Source: Oncomelania hupensis | Taxonomy: Eukaryota > Mollusca > Gastropoda > Littorinimorpha > Pomatiopsidae | Length of the DNA: 64,000 nt | Assembly: GCA_036898135.1 (NCBI GenBank) | Contig: CM072522.1 | Location: 5,446,151-5,510,150, forward strand | Direction: 5' to 3' | Shown: positions 45,332-57,690 of the stretch, piece after piece | How the letters are laid out: each line of letters begins with the position of its first letter | How positions within the stretch are numbered: the stretch's first letter is position 1 | Position numbers and translations under genes: made by a program | Notes under the pieces: model-generated | What the model was told of the DNA's origin: nothing | The model's database searches: none | What the model saw: only the letters and a program-made list of their open reading frames with translations

Positions 45332-48090
45332 CCACTTTGACCAAGCTGATCACTGGGAAACAAAGTGCATTTGTCAGAACTTGTATATATCCATAGCCTC
45401 TCACAATTTGATATCGACCCCACTTTCTCTCGCTTTGATCACATCATCAACTGGGTAATCGCTAGACAGTCCGACAACATTCTTTCTGAAGTCATTGTTT
45501 CACAAGATCTTGAGTCTGACCACTACGCTGTCCTCTGCTCTCTCTGCCTCTCTCCTCCTCAAAAGAAAAAACGCTCAGTCACACTCCGTAACCTAAAAGC
45601 CATTCACAAGAAAAACCTCCTCTGAAGCTATCCTCCTACTTTCTTCTGCACCTCCTGATTCTGAACCTGCTTCTTTCTTTAACGCTACTCTTAGCCATCT
45701 TCTTAACAAACACGCTCCTGCTTCATCTCGTCTCATCTCTGACCGCCCATCTGTGCCGTGGTTTTCTCCCAAGATTGGCATGGCCAAACGAGAGCGGCAT
45801 AGGGCCGAGCGCAGGTGGCATCTTCCAAACTCACAGTCCACAAACAGACCTATCAGAAGCACAAGCATGATGTATGCAAAACTATCTCTGCAACCAAAAT
45901 ACGCTACTACAACAATAAGATAGAAACCTCTGCTTCCTCCAAAGAACTGTTTCCCACTATTAACGAACTTCTGGGGAATACCCACACTTCCCCTTTTACA
46001 TAGAAAATTCCACTACCAGAACTGCCCTCTTTCTTTTCAGACTTCTTTACTTCTCTCGATGACACTCCCTGTCAGCTTTGTCCTCCTGATCCACATTTCA
46101 ATGGCGTACCATTTCTCTCTTTTTCAATCTGTCTCTGAGCCCGAGGTTGCTGAGATCCTCAGCACCATGTCGTACAAGACATGCGAGCTTGATCCCATCC
46201 CTACCTCCCTTTTTAAAGACTATATCACCGACTACCTTCCTGCCATCACAAACATAGTCAATTCCTCTTTGCAATCCGGTTCTGTTCCCGCCTGTTTCAA
46301 GTCTGCCATCGTTCGGCTACTACTGAAAAAATCAAACCTCGACCCAGAAGATTTGAAAAACTACCACCCTGTCTCTAATCTTCCTTTCCTATCCAAACTT
46401 CTTGAGAAGGTTGTTCTAAAACAGCTCAACTATCATCTGTCTTCCAACAGCTTGTTCTGCCCGTTCCAGTCTGCCTATCGTTCTGACCACTCCACTGAAT
46501 CAGCTCTTCACATCGTAAATGACCTCCTCTCTGCCACTGACTCTGGTAAAATCTCTTTGTTGACCCTTCTCGATCTCTCAACTCTTTTAGAATAAAAGAC
46601 AGTGCCCTCAGCTGGTTTCGCTCTTACCTAACGGATCACTTCCAATCTGTCTGCATCAACAACCACCTCTCTGAACCGTCCAGACTTGTCTTCGGTGTTC
46701 CTCAGGGGTCAGTTCTAGGCCCTGTTTTCACACTTTACACAGCTCCTGTCTCAGATCATCCCACTTTCCACCATTTCTACGCAGATTACACAGCTAAAAA
46801 ACAGTTACACTCCTCAAAACCTTCCATCCATTCTGACCAAAACTTCTGAATGCTTTGAAGACATATCTAACTGGATGACAGTCAACAAGTTCCAACTCAA
46901 TGCAAACAAAACTGAAGTTATGCTCACAGGTACCAAACACAACCTGTAGACCTTCCTCTGTAGAGACTCTTGGCCAGACCACTCTTCCTATGTCATCTTC
47001 TGTTAAAAACTTCGGTGTCGTTCTTGACAACACCCTCTCCATGTCAGAATTCATCCGCAAAACCTGTCAAACATGCAACTTTCATCTCCGTAGAATAGGC
47101 ACACTAGCTCAATGCCTATGTGAGCAGCACTCTTAGGTTCTCCCACATTTTGCTGGCTGCGGGCTATTTATAGCTTGCCTACACCCTCCCTTTCAGTGAA
47201 AGGAAAGGAAAGAAGAGCACCGGCGAAGCTATTTATAGCTAGCCTGGCTGAACTAACTTCAAAACCTAAAAGCTTTGGCTGAGTCAGTGTGTAGGCCTTG
47301 TCCGCAAACATCTGACCACTGACGCTACTGTCAAACTCATTTCCTCTTGTTTTGTCACGCTTAGACTACTGTACATGTAACTCTCTCCTGGCTGGACTTC
47401 CTTCTTCTATTTATCTGCTCCAACGTGTTCAGAACTCAGCTGCACGTCTGATTCTCAAAAAGAAAAAATCTGATCATATCACTCCCCTTCTACATTCACT
47501 CTACTGGCTTCCAGTGTCTCATAGAATTATTTACAAAATTGCTATTTTCTGTTACAAGTGAGTCCATGGCTTAGCCCCTTCCTACCTCACCCAGAACATT
47601 CAATTCTATAGGCCTTCTAGAAATCTTCGTTCTTCCTCTGACACCCTCATGCTTCACATACCCCGCTACAAACTCTCCTCTGCTGTCCGTCGATCTTTCT
47701 CAGTACTTGGCCCTTCAACTTGGAACTCTCTTCCCCTCTCTTCGCAGCTCTCCAAACATAGCTACTTTCAAATCCAACTTGAAAACTCATCTCTTCATTA
47801 AATGTTTCTGATCTTGCCTCCCATCATCATCGTTGTCATTCCTCCATTTGTTTTGTTTTGTTTTTGTTTTGATTCAGACCACCGCCACCCCCCACCCCAT
47901 CACCCATCCTTAGCTCTTCCCCCTTCCCTCCCTCCCTCGTCTCTTATTCGTTAGCAAGTGTCTGATTTTAGTTTGTATGAAGCCGGAAGTTTAGAATGAA
48001 TGCGTGAGTACTGCGCTTTTTGAACTTATATTGTTCATTGGGAAAAAGCGCTATATAAATATCCTTATTATTATTATTATTATTATTAAA
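45332..48090 (+). pseudogene. L2-like LINE, main part
   Basis: In order: the endonuclease end (SDHYAVLCSL); RT start at 46059-46595 (MSYKTCELDPIPTSLFKDY, FKSAIVRLLLKKSNLDPEDL, NYHPVSNLPFLSKLLEKVV); decayed palm; C-terminal RT at 47352 (LDYCTCNSLLAGLP...LQRVQNSAARLI); FSVLGPSTWNSLP; and the 3' end GCGCTATATAAATATCC with a (TTA)n tail. About 200 bases with two copies of GCTATTTATAGCT are inserted near 47150-47330. Many stops make it inactive. Confidence 0.8.
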
Positions 48091-48174
48091 TAGAGTTAAT
48101 AATAGTGATAATATCATTCATCGATGATTTTGTCCAAAAACACATCTTTTCAGGGGAGTTATTTCATCAACATT

Positions 48175-48202
48175 CCCCCCCCCCCCCCCCCCCCCCCCCC
48201 CC
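48175..48202. repeat. 28-base poly-C tract
   Basis: 28 consecutive C, about 76 bases downstream (gene sense) of the donor at 48279. It would be G28 in the APC pre-mRNA. Confidence 0.95.
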
Positions 48203-48278
48203 GCACATAGTGAGCATTTGGCTTATGTTGGATTAGACTGGACTGTACCGCACACAAATTCATACACTCATGTCATAC

Positions 48279-48455
48279 CTGGTTTCTTGAGGCCAGTGCC
48301 AGGAGCTTTGATAGAGGGGTTTCCACTAAGAGAGCTACCACTACTGGTCTTGGCCAAGCTGGCACCACTGCCGGTCTTCCGCAGACTGGAGGCACTGCCA
48401 GACTTGTTCAGGTTGGTCGTCCTGGGTAAGTTGCTGCCTCGAAGGGTGGTGGACC
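48279..48455 (-). CDS. APC: APC homologue, internal exon
   Basis: 177 bases. Acceptor GGAATATTCAG before GGTCCACC and donor AAACCAG then GTATG, phases 1 in and 1 out. It encodes STTLRGSNLPRTT, then a Ser/Gly/Leu/Lys repeat (SGSASSLRKTGSGASLAKTS) and IKAPGTGLKKPG. Another possible acceptor at 48515 gives a longer frame, but its phase conflicts with the upstream exon. The 48455 start makes all exons join without a missing exon. The basic Ser-rich content fits the APC microtubule-binding region. Confidence 0.8.
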
Positions 48456-48589
48456 CTGAATATTCCATGAAAACAATGTTTCCAATTGTAGCATCATCAC
48501 ACATTGGAGGAACCTGTACATTGAGACAGCATATACCCAAGTGCCTTCTTTCTGCCTGTTTTTGAAATTTAGTGTTAAATGTTAGTTTT

Positions 48590-48929
48590 GCAATAAATAT
48601 TAGAAATTCAATGTTATGGTATCTGTGTATTTTCTTTGTCATAAAATAAACCTGGACATCAGTTCTCCTAGTGGGCTTCAACCTTGTCAGAGCAGCAGTT
48701 GTTTGTGCGATTCTGGAGAGGACTTCCTGTTGGGATCCATCGTCTGATACAATGGCTACTAAAACAAATTTAACAGTGTTGATGGACTGGCCTTGGACTT
48801 TGATGTACGTGTTGATGCCATTAGTGGTATGGGCCATCATTTTGGTCCTCTGCACTGATTTCCATTCCAAAGGCTCTGGAGGTGGTTTCAAGCTTCTATA
48901 CCAGCTGTTCAAGTTCTTGTTCCTCTGCC
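48590..48929 (-). pseudogene. GGATA-tailed LINE fragment
   Basis: Minus-strand residues RSLKPPPEPLEWKS, TNGINTYIKVQGQSINTV and RIAQTTAALTRLKP match the RT thumb region of the plus-strand copy at 61250-61500. It is fused to an I-type LINE at about 48930. Confidence 0.75.
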
Positions 48930-49341
48930 AGGAAAGGGTGCGATATCTTTCTCATGGAAAGAGCCTGGTGCTGACAGTGAATTGGATATGATTAAAAATG
49001 AGGATCTTTTGGATTGATAAACCTTTCAGAGCTAAATGAATTGCTGAGTTCAGCTGTATAAACAGAACAAAAATCAGATATACGCTGCTGCAAGGGCTGG
49101 TCAAGGTGTCTCCAGAAGACTGACGCAGCAGTAACTGAGTCTCCTTTCTTCGACCCATTCATAAACAGTTTTTCATATTCTTTATACAATGAACATTGTT
49201 CTAGATAAAGTTGCTTATAAACAGCTTAGGAAGTTTCGTCCTTTTTGAAGGATGTGCAATTGAAGTTGATAATGGGGTTGATGAGGTTCCAAGTTGGGAG
49301 CACAGTTAGCAATTGGTCATCATTAACAGAGACAACATCTA
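48930..49341 (-). pseudogene. I-clade LINE, start of RNase H (continues from 51540)
   Basis: Minus strand: WNLINPIINF, then YKEYEKLFMNGSKKGDSV (RNase H start, first acidic residue replaced by Asn), then VFWRHLDQPLQQRISDFCSVY. The same region is found at 58577-58800. It is separated from the rest of its LINE by the 49342-51533 insertion. Confidence 0.75.
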
Positions 49342-51533
49342 TGCAGTATCAAAGTGAAAACGTATTCTTATTGTATTATCAGAAATGTTGATGAAAAAGA
49401 TGTGGTAACTCAGCTTGGAGATAAACAGATAGTACAGTATAAAAACTTGACGTTAATTTATCAGCTCTCTAAAGACAGGTTGGCCATTATTAAATTAACT
49501 AACCTCCTTGAGACAGTCATTCCCGATACCATCAAGCAGAACTCACTAGGAAGAATAACACTACTCGGACATCTGACCAGGGTCACTTGACCGCTAAGTA
49601 GCCACACAAATCATATCACTCTAAGATCTACCCTGTGATTCTCCTCTGACAGGAAGTTGAGACGTAACAGATAGTGCCCAGAAGCCAGACAGGAGAGCTG
49701 AGACTTCCAAGAAAGACTCATTGATTGATTGATTGATTGTTGCTTTAGGTCCAGCGGACTCTTCCGAGCCAAATCAGAACCGGACAACCCCCAATCCGCA
49801 TAAAAGATCTGCCGAAACAACCCTAGTGGGAAAATTGAATGCCCTCCACCGGCCAGTCACTTTACAATAAAGACATCCCACGCAGGGGACGGCTGAGGCT
49901 TTACCCCAACTACTCGAACCCCCGGTTACAAAAACAAAATAGAATACAAACATCATTATAAATCATCAACAAAACACATACATATAAAATGCCTATAGTG
50001 CTAAATAATAACATCATAGGAAGCCCTAGTGACCACCCAACAGAAAGCGTCCAACACTCCCAAGCTGATCCAACAGACCTCATACACAAACAAGGAGTCT
50101 TGTCCAGGAAGAGTTTTCAAGAAAAAAGGTAGGTCATTGATCTAGCGAAGAAGATAGTATAGCAGAGTGATAGGACAGATCAGGAATGGGAAAGAGCAAA
50201 TGAGGAAGACAGTGACAGTGGGAATTTAAAGCACTAAATTTCCAGAAAGTGGGGATACTATTTATACTGAAACCCCCCGCACTCCAACGGGGGTACTGTT
50301 GCCGCAGTGAATCAGTCATGCCTATAAAGGCAAGACAGGTTTTCAACTGGGGCTTTCACTTTTTCCTTTATAGGTTAGAACAATCTACAGTGGCAAGATT
50401 GCTCATGACCCCAAGGGGTAGAAAGACTCATGTAGTCGCGAGAACGAGATGATTGGTCAGAGATGACGTAGAGACTCCTGCATATCCCCTGTACGCCCCA
50501 CATTCACCCGTCAGTCACACGCGAAGTTTGGAACCAGGAGAGTTAAAACAAGGAGCGAACTGAAGTGAATGATAATCCTCAGCCATCAACAACAGAGTGA
50601 TAAGACTAGGGACGGTTTCACGATTCCCAGAGACTAGAAGTAAGTTATCACTAGTAGTTTTCTAGAACTTGTATGTTTATATATTATGTTGATTGCCATG
50701 TATTAGTATGTTCATGTTATATGTATTTACAGAAACCGATTGTTGTTTCTGACATGTTGTGTATAGTGCTCGATGTATCTTAGCCATAAGATTCAGATAT
50801 CGTAGTGTGCTTATGGGAAACTCGGCAGGTGTCTGATGCTATAGATTCCTTACAGAGGGCACCACATACCAATATATCTGAATAGAATATTGTAGCCAGA
50901 GTTCTGGATTTTCCATCTCAGCTCTGGGACAGTTTGTGGAGTCAACGCATGATGCTTGCTCCCGTGGAAAAGAAAATCATCTTGAATCTACCTCGCCACG
51001 TCCAGGCCTGTAGTTACAAGACTTGCCCAATCATCCTGAGAGTGACCAGACTCCCTCAGAGAGACCACCAGACTCAAGCACTCACAGAAACGGAGAAGCT
51101 AAGTCCCTCTCAACAGCAACTGATGTCAAACAAAACTCTAAACAATATCAGACCATCCAAACATAGAAATGCTTAGCACGTGATGATGAAGAACTGCTAA
51201 AGAAATTGCCCAGCACAATGAACAGTTATAGTTATTAAATTACATTTAATTAAAGTCATGTTAGAATTTGGGTTAAACATATAAAAGTTGAAATCACATA
51301 CATACGATTGGTGTCCTTCTATTTGTATTGTTGTGTGTCCACTAGCTCTTCTTCTCTTGAGACCAATTAAACTAGTTATTTGACTAGCAAAAAGCATTTC
51401 TTAAAGTGAGCCAATGATATTTTAAAACCTGAGAACAAATATAAATTTGTATATGACCAAGCACCATGATTCAGTCTCTCACATCGCTTTAGAATCTTGG
51501 TAAAGAACGTCTAATAGAGATAGCTTAATGCCA
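49342..51533 (+). mobile_element. Probable solo LTR, split by an R1
   Basis: Begins TGCAGTATC and ends AATGCCA (TG...CA), flanked by CATCTA (49336-49341 and 51534-51539). With the insert removed, the I-clade LINE frame on either side becomes continuous. Without the nested R1 (49721-50420) and its duplication it is ~1.48 kb. No internal coding region of an LTR element is seen. The strand is not determined; plus is nominal. Confidence 0.5.
49721..50420 (-). mobile_element. R1 retroposon, long form
   Basis: 700 bases with an ATCA tail and CCCCAAGGGG end. It is flanked by GAAAGACTCA (49711-49720 and 50421-50430). It is the clearest full-length long copy. Confidence 0.95.
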
Positions 51534-51539
51534 CATCTA

Positions 51540-52945
51540 TCTACAGGTATTACTCCCCTTGTAAGAAAAGCGTATATTTTCCAGGATACTATCACTCTGA
51601 TAACAAAAGGAGGAACTTCTGTCAGTTTGTTGGAGTATTAAAGCATAAATAAAGGGTTTAGAACACAATCATAAGCAGATCTTTCTGGGTTTGCTATAAG
51701 TTTGAGAAAATAGTTTATGGCAAGCTGAAGCCTAAGGATCCTCAAGGAAGGCTTGTCAGCCTCAGCATAGAGACTTTCCTTCGGGGAAGTGCAAAACACC
51801 CCCAAACAGATCTGAAACCCTTGATGATGGATTGGATCCAAGGCTTTCAAATAAGCTTTCCTAGCAGAACCATATACAATGCAACCATAATCAAATTTAG
51901 AGCGTACCAGAGAACGATAGAGGAGGAGAAGAGTTTGCTTTGGAAGAGGTTGTGGTATGGAGTTTGGAACAAAAGGTTTTCCAGGATTTATGCCTTTTTT
52001 TGTTAAAAGATATACCTAGTTTGTACTCTAAGCTTCTGGTGATTAAGTTTATTTTCAGCAGTAGGATTTTGGAAGAAACCATTGGGCTTGTTTCCTTTGG
52101 TGATGAAGAGTCTTGCATTCTTCATCAAACCAGGGGGTCTTCGGAGCACTGCTTTTAATAGATGTTTTGGATATATTTTTGGAAGCACAATCTAATAGGA
52201 TATTAGAAAACTCCAAAGCTGGATCTTCGGATTTTAGAATATCATTGGTAAGCTGCGGAGTATCCAAATTAGTCACAATCTGTTTTTTTTTAATTCCAGC
52301 ACCACTGGGGCTCCTCAGATTGATCTTCTAAAAACTTTGTTTTTAAAAAGGAAAATGGTCACTCTCTCAGAGATCCGAATGAGGTTTCCAACCTAGGTCC
52401 AAAAAATGGAAGCGTCACAGATGGCCAGGTCTAAATTAGAAAATGCTCCTAAATGTTTACAATACGTAGGAGAATCTGAAAATACAGAGGTTGAGGTCAT
52501 CAGCAACATTCTCCAAAATTTTGCCTTGGGGATTCTGATGGTCACTTCCCCATCTGGGGGAGTGACCATTCAGATCCCCAACAATCTCAAAGGGAGATGA
52601 GAGTTGGTCTATTAAGTTTATTAAATCAGCTTTGCATATGGTTTTTGAAGGAGATAAATATAAGGAGCAGACTGTTACAGTTTTTTTGAAAGATACTTGA
52701 GCAGCAATCGCCTCTAGTGGTGTGGTAAATGTAACTGGGCTAAATAAAATGTCTGACCGAACACATAAAACGTTCCCACGAGAAACATTGGATTGCAAGC
52801 AAGAGTATCCAGACAATTGAAGTATTTTATCAGGACTCAGAAGTTTCCTGTAAACAAATTACACTTGGTCGGGTTTTAGTAGCAGGAGCAACTGTTCATA
52901 GTTGGCTTTAAGGCCTCTAATGTTCCACTGTATTAAACAGGTCAT
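51540..52945 (-). pseudogene. I-clade LINE ORF2: endonuclease and RT thumb, palm deleted
   Basis: ORF2 starts at 52945 with MTCLIQWNIRGLKANYEQLL, the N-terminus of an apurinic-type endonuclease. 52816-52457 gives VTVCSLYLSPSKT and VGDLNGHSPRWGSD (GDxN catalytic block). 52276-51990 is the linker (APKTPWFDEECKTL). Then LYRSLVRSKFDYGCIVYGSA and LDPIHHQGFQICLG...SLYAEA belong to the RT thumb. The RT palm with its YADD box is missing, so there is an internal deletion near 51980. Confidence 0.75.
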
Positions 52946-53489
52946 GATAGCAAGAAATAAAGGTAGTATGTTTTATTTTAAGCAATTTTCTACTCTTAAG
53001 TTTCTCCTTAATTGTAACAGACTATTATTTAGCTTCAGATAGAGGTGCTGACCCCTGTTGAACTGACTCCTTCATTTCAACTGATTCTACCTCCTGGGAG
53101 GTGAAACGATTCGAAATAATCTTTTTTTAGAATACAACGGTCCTGGCTTATTGTCAGTCCTTGAAGAGGATTGTTCAGTGGGCCAAAACTCAAATCACAC
53201 ATAAGGTTGAGGGTCGAGCATGATAAACAGTCAATAAGCAACAGTCAATAACATTCAATAATAATAATATATGAACATTTAGATTATTGTAACGACGAAC
53301 ATCCACTTACTACACAATTTCGAAGCGAGAATTCACTGAGGTAGCCTATTATTTCTGCAGGGCTACTAATTAGGGAATTTAATGTGCACTTTATATCGCA
53401 GGGCCATTGAAAAATATTTTTGCCTAAAATTCTTTCTCAGGCTGAATATAATTGTACGCTGGGCCTGATATGGCCCATGGGCCTTGAGT
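52946..53489. other. Mostly unassigned; possible end of LINE ORF1
   Basis: Directly upstream of ORF2 in the LINE orientation, so it may be ORF1 and inter-ORF sequence, but I recognise no motif. Confidence 0.3.
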
Positions 53490-53850
53490 TTGACACAGGT
53501 GGGCTATATGTACCGACTTTGGACAGCTCCAGTGACCTTGACCTTGGAGTGAGGTTGACAAAATTTTGCATAGTACATGTGTCTCATTGATATATATCAG
53601 ATAATTGCAAGTTCAATATTAATAACACTTTTTTTTTACCCTGTGACCTTGACCTTTTATTGAAATCATTCATTCACTGATCATTTATGAGGTCTCATGG
53701 ATATACACCATCTTACCAAGTTTGGTTGTGATAGTTAAAATAGGTTCTCTAATATTAATCCACTTGCATGTTTTGCACACACAGGCGGACAGACGGACAA
53801 CATTTTATTTCTTTAATATATTTTTTGGACTATTTCAGACTTATTGTGTA

Positions 53851-56800
53851 CTATCCTATCCTATCCTATCCCATAGCTCGGAGGTCGTAGGGGCACCTCA
53901 GATGATCGTTTAACCAGCGTGCTCCATCTTTCCCTGTCCTCAGCAACCCTGATGGTTTCGCTCAGTGTCAAACCAGTCCATTCTCGAATGTTGTCCTCCC
54001 ACCTCTTTATTGGCTCCCTTTTCTTCTACCTCCTTGCACTGTGCCTTGCAGGATGGTCTTTGCAAGACATGATGATCTGGTGACGTAGCCATGCCATCGG
54101 AGTTTATGTTTTTTCACCACTGTGAGCAGGTCATCGTGTTGTCCAATGGCTTGTGTGATGGTCTGTCAGACTTCGTCGTTGGTGATGTGTTGGGTATAGG
54201 AAATGCCCAGAAGTCTTCTGTAGCACCTCATTTCCATGCTTTGTATTCTTCATTGGAGATCTGCTGTAAGGGTCCATGTTTCGCAAGCATATAGGAAGAT
54301 GGAGATGACAAGGGAGCGCAGCAGCCTTACCTTGGAATGTAGACTGATGGTCCTGTCTTTCCAAATGGGCTTCAACCTCACCAATGCAGCAGTTGTTTGT
54401 GGGATCCTGGAGAGGACTTCCTGTCGGGACCCATTGTCTAATACAATGGCTCCTAAATATTTGAAGCTATGCACTGTGTTGAGGGATTGGCCTTGGACTT
54501 TGATGTCCGTGTTGATGGTCATCATTTTGGTCTTCTCTGCACTTATTTCCATTCCATAGGCTCTGGAGGTGGTGTCAAGCCTCTGTACCTGTGATAAGAG
54601 GACAGATTTACACAGCACTATAGCTTCTCGCCTTGCTTAGTCAGTTGTAACCTTAGTAAAGCAATGTTGCTCTGCCTTCAGACGACAGAAGTCTACTGTT
54701 GGCTACACTTTTGTATGCTGACGCTGGCTCAGTAGGTAATGACCTCATCCAGCTTACGTATAGCAGTAGTACAGCCACCCACGCTAGAGGGCGCCTCTTG
54801 TAGTTTTAGTTTCCAGGGCCTGCAGCTGAACACAGAGATAGAGAGTCATTCTGCATTCAACTTGCATCCAGTAAGGAGCTTAGCTCTAAGGGATCTCTCT
54901 ACTTGAAGACTAAAAGCAGGAACTGGTGAAATTCTATTCAACCTAGTTAGCCACAGCCTGACATTGTCAAAAAGGTAAATGAACTATCTTTTGTTTCATC
55001 GCGATGCATTGATATTATTGCTGAATTATGTTTGTGAAGTTTGCCATGTTTAGAATTGTGATTGTTAGTCAAACTTTGCATGACCATGTGGCGAACACGA
55101 CCGGTTGTGACTCCATGACGTAGTCCCTACGGACCCTCTGTTGTTTATATGTATTCTTGCAGACCAGTGGCTGTACCGGAGAATGTGTATAATATTAATT
55201 ATTTCTCTATGTGTGTATTTAGCCATGATTTATATTTATATATGTATAGGAATTAGAGTGGTGATTCCAGTGGTCCACGGACTTAGCAGAATGTTCATCG
55301 CTTATATGTTTATATTTGGAGCTAATCACTGAGGGCTATGTCTGCCTTCAGTGAGACGCTCTGCACACACCTAGTACACACGGTGTTGCAGAAATTCGTC
55401 TCATATTTTGCAGACAAGCAGTCATCGAGGGCCCGAGCAGAAGAAAAACAAGTAAAAGTCTTCACTGACATTCGGCCTGCATTGGAGCCTCACGCACTGA
55501 GCGACGAGAGCCCACCAGTCTGTCAGAAAGGAGAAGAATCCACCACAACACAGCTCATCGAACCTAGAGCTAAGTTATATTTGCACCAGTGCTCAAAAAC
55601 AGTTAGGAAAGGACATCAATAGTCCACCTTTCCAGAAGACTGACCCGTTGGGCAGAAGGCACCACTAGCCCTATGATGAAACAGTAGCTTCACAGAATTA
55701 TCAATGAGGGAACCATTCGAAGTGATTTTTGAACTTTTAAGTTAGTATCGTGATTAACAGATCTTGTATAGAGTAGAGGAAATAAATGTGTGATATTTAC
55801 TGTTAACAAGTGGCTGGACTACCTATGTTTCATAGCCGTGTGAGAGCTAGTGTGACAGTGATCTTTTACCATTTTCTTTCTATCTCTGTACCCCAGCCTA
55901 AACACAGACCAAGCTAAACTTAAAAATGTATTAAGATGAGTCACAGGGAGATTAACTAGCGATCCTCATCGACGAAAGACGAGTGGGTAATAGCATTCCA
56001 TTGTGCAGAGCCCAGCAACAATAGACCCACCGTCACAGTACCAGCTGTTCAAGTTCATGTTCCTCTCCAGCCAATCCATCAATGTCATCCGCAAAACGGA
56101 GGTTGGAGATTGCCCTTCCCCCTATGCTGACTGTGCCTTCGTGGTCTGCAAGAGCATTTGACATGATGCGCTCTAGGAAGATGTTGAAGAGTGTTGGAGA
56201 GAGTAGGCATCCCTGACACACACCGATTGTTGTTCTGAACCAGTTTCCGATGGCGCTGTTGTGGAGGACCGCATTGGTTGCCTTGTCATACAGGCTTTTG
56301 ATGACTTCAATAATTTTAGGGCTGATGTTGTACACTCTCATGGTTGCCCACAGAGCTGCATGCCACACTCGGTCAAACACCTTTTTGAAGTCTATGAACA
56401 CATGATATAGATGTTGTTGGTGCTGTAGGTATTTCTCGTAGATTATTCTGAGGTTGAAAATCTGTTCAGTGGTACTTCACCCTGCCCTGAATTCTGCTTG
56501 CTCTTAATGTATCATTTGTTCAGCTTGGTGTTTCAACCTGTTGAGTATTATTTTCAGGAGGACCTTGCTGAGATGGCTGATGAGGCTGATGGTGCGGTAA
56601 TTTTCACATTCCTGAAGGTTACCTTTTTTGGGAAGAGTGATGACAAGCAACTGGGTCCATGGTGTAGACCACTCCCCACTCTGCCAGATCTTGTTACAGA
56701 TAATGGTGAGGGTATCAATCATCGCTTCTCCTCCTGCTTGAAGCAGTTCCCCTTCTTCAGCAATTGCACTGCTGCCTCAACTTCTTCTCAGAGAATTGGG

Positions 56801-57690
56801 AGGATTTCTTCTTCTTCTCTGTTCTCTGGACATGCTAGAACCAATGGGTCTCCGTTTGGTTTGTGGTTGTAAAGGTCAGAGCAGTACTCTGTCCATATGT
56901 CCAAGATTTCTTGTTCTTCTGTAAGGCATATTGCCAAACTTGCTTTGGATCATGGAGACCTTCGGCTGTTTAACACTTGTCAGTCGCTTCACAGTCTGGT
57001 AAGCCTTCTTGCTGTTGTTCTTATTCAGACTGTTCTCTATTTCCTGGCATTGATCTTCTATCCAGTTCTCATGCCTTTTCGGATTTCATTTTTGATTTTT
57101 CGGTAGGCATCAGCTCCTTGTGAGATGTTCTTTTTCTTTTTCATCTCTCTTCATCTATCACACAGGTCCAAAAGTTCAGGTGTGATCCACAGCTTCTTCT
57201 TTGACCGGTGCTTTCCAAGGATCTCCGTGGCTGCATCTGTCACAGTTAAGTTGAAGGTGGTGGTCATGGTGTTGACATCTACTTCACCAGCTCCCAAAAT
57301 GAGCAGTGGTGCAAATTTCCCTCCAATTGTGGCCTGAAATATTTCTGCCACCTTCGGGTCTTGCAGTTTGTCCAGGTCGAACTTCAGTCTCATGCACTTT
57401 GCTGTATTTACTCTCTTCAAGTGAAGCCGGAAAGACATCATCACGAGATCGTGGTCACTCCCGATGTCCGCTCCTGGAAAAGTGCGCGTCCTGCCAATGT
57501 TGATGCTTGATTTGAAGCGTTTCTTGACCATGATGTAGTCTATTTGGTTGTGATGCTCCCCGCCTGGACTGTGCCATGTCCATCGTCTGGACTTTTTGTG
57601 GAGACCAAGCGTGTTTGCCAGTATCAGATTGTTGTATTTGGCAAACTCCAACAGTCTCAGACCCTTGTCATTTGTCTCATTGTGCACAGA
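53851..57690 (-). pseudogene. GGATA-tailed LINE (RTE/CFDP2-like endonuclease), 5'-truncated
   Basis: In minus-strand order: endonuclease end at 57690-57151 (QIDYIMVKKRFKSS, GADIGSDHDLVMM with the SDH catalytic block); RT start at 56722-56504 (LLVITLPKKGNLQECENYRT); palm at 56401-56043 (FIDFKKVFDRVWHAALWATM, VCQGCLLSPTLF, RFADDIDGLAG); an LTR insertion at 54590-56037; RT thumb and C-terminus at 54584-53880. The 3' tail is (GGATA)n (plus TATCC repeats 53851-53872). The clade is uncertain among RTE-related LINEs. Stops are scattered. Confidence 0.8.
54590..56037 (+). mobile_element. Solo LTR, 1448 bp
   Basis: Begins TGTGATAAGAGG and ends CCACCGTCACA, an inverted TGTGA/TCACA pair, with a perfect 5-base duplication GTACC (54585-54589 and 56038-56042). 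It interrupts the LINE RT frame exactly. An AATAAA signal lies at ~55780. A 94-residue open frame (55338-55622) has no recognisable domain. No internal LTR-element sequence is present, so LTR-LTR recombination is inferred. Confidence 0.88.

Noticed and set aside
48279..48513. A longer version of the APC exon starting at VPPMCDD
   Set aside because: Its phase would be 0 while the upstream exon ends in phase 1. The acceptor at 48456-48457 fits exactly and needs no missing exon.
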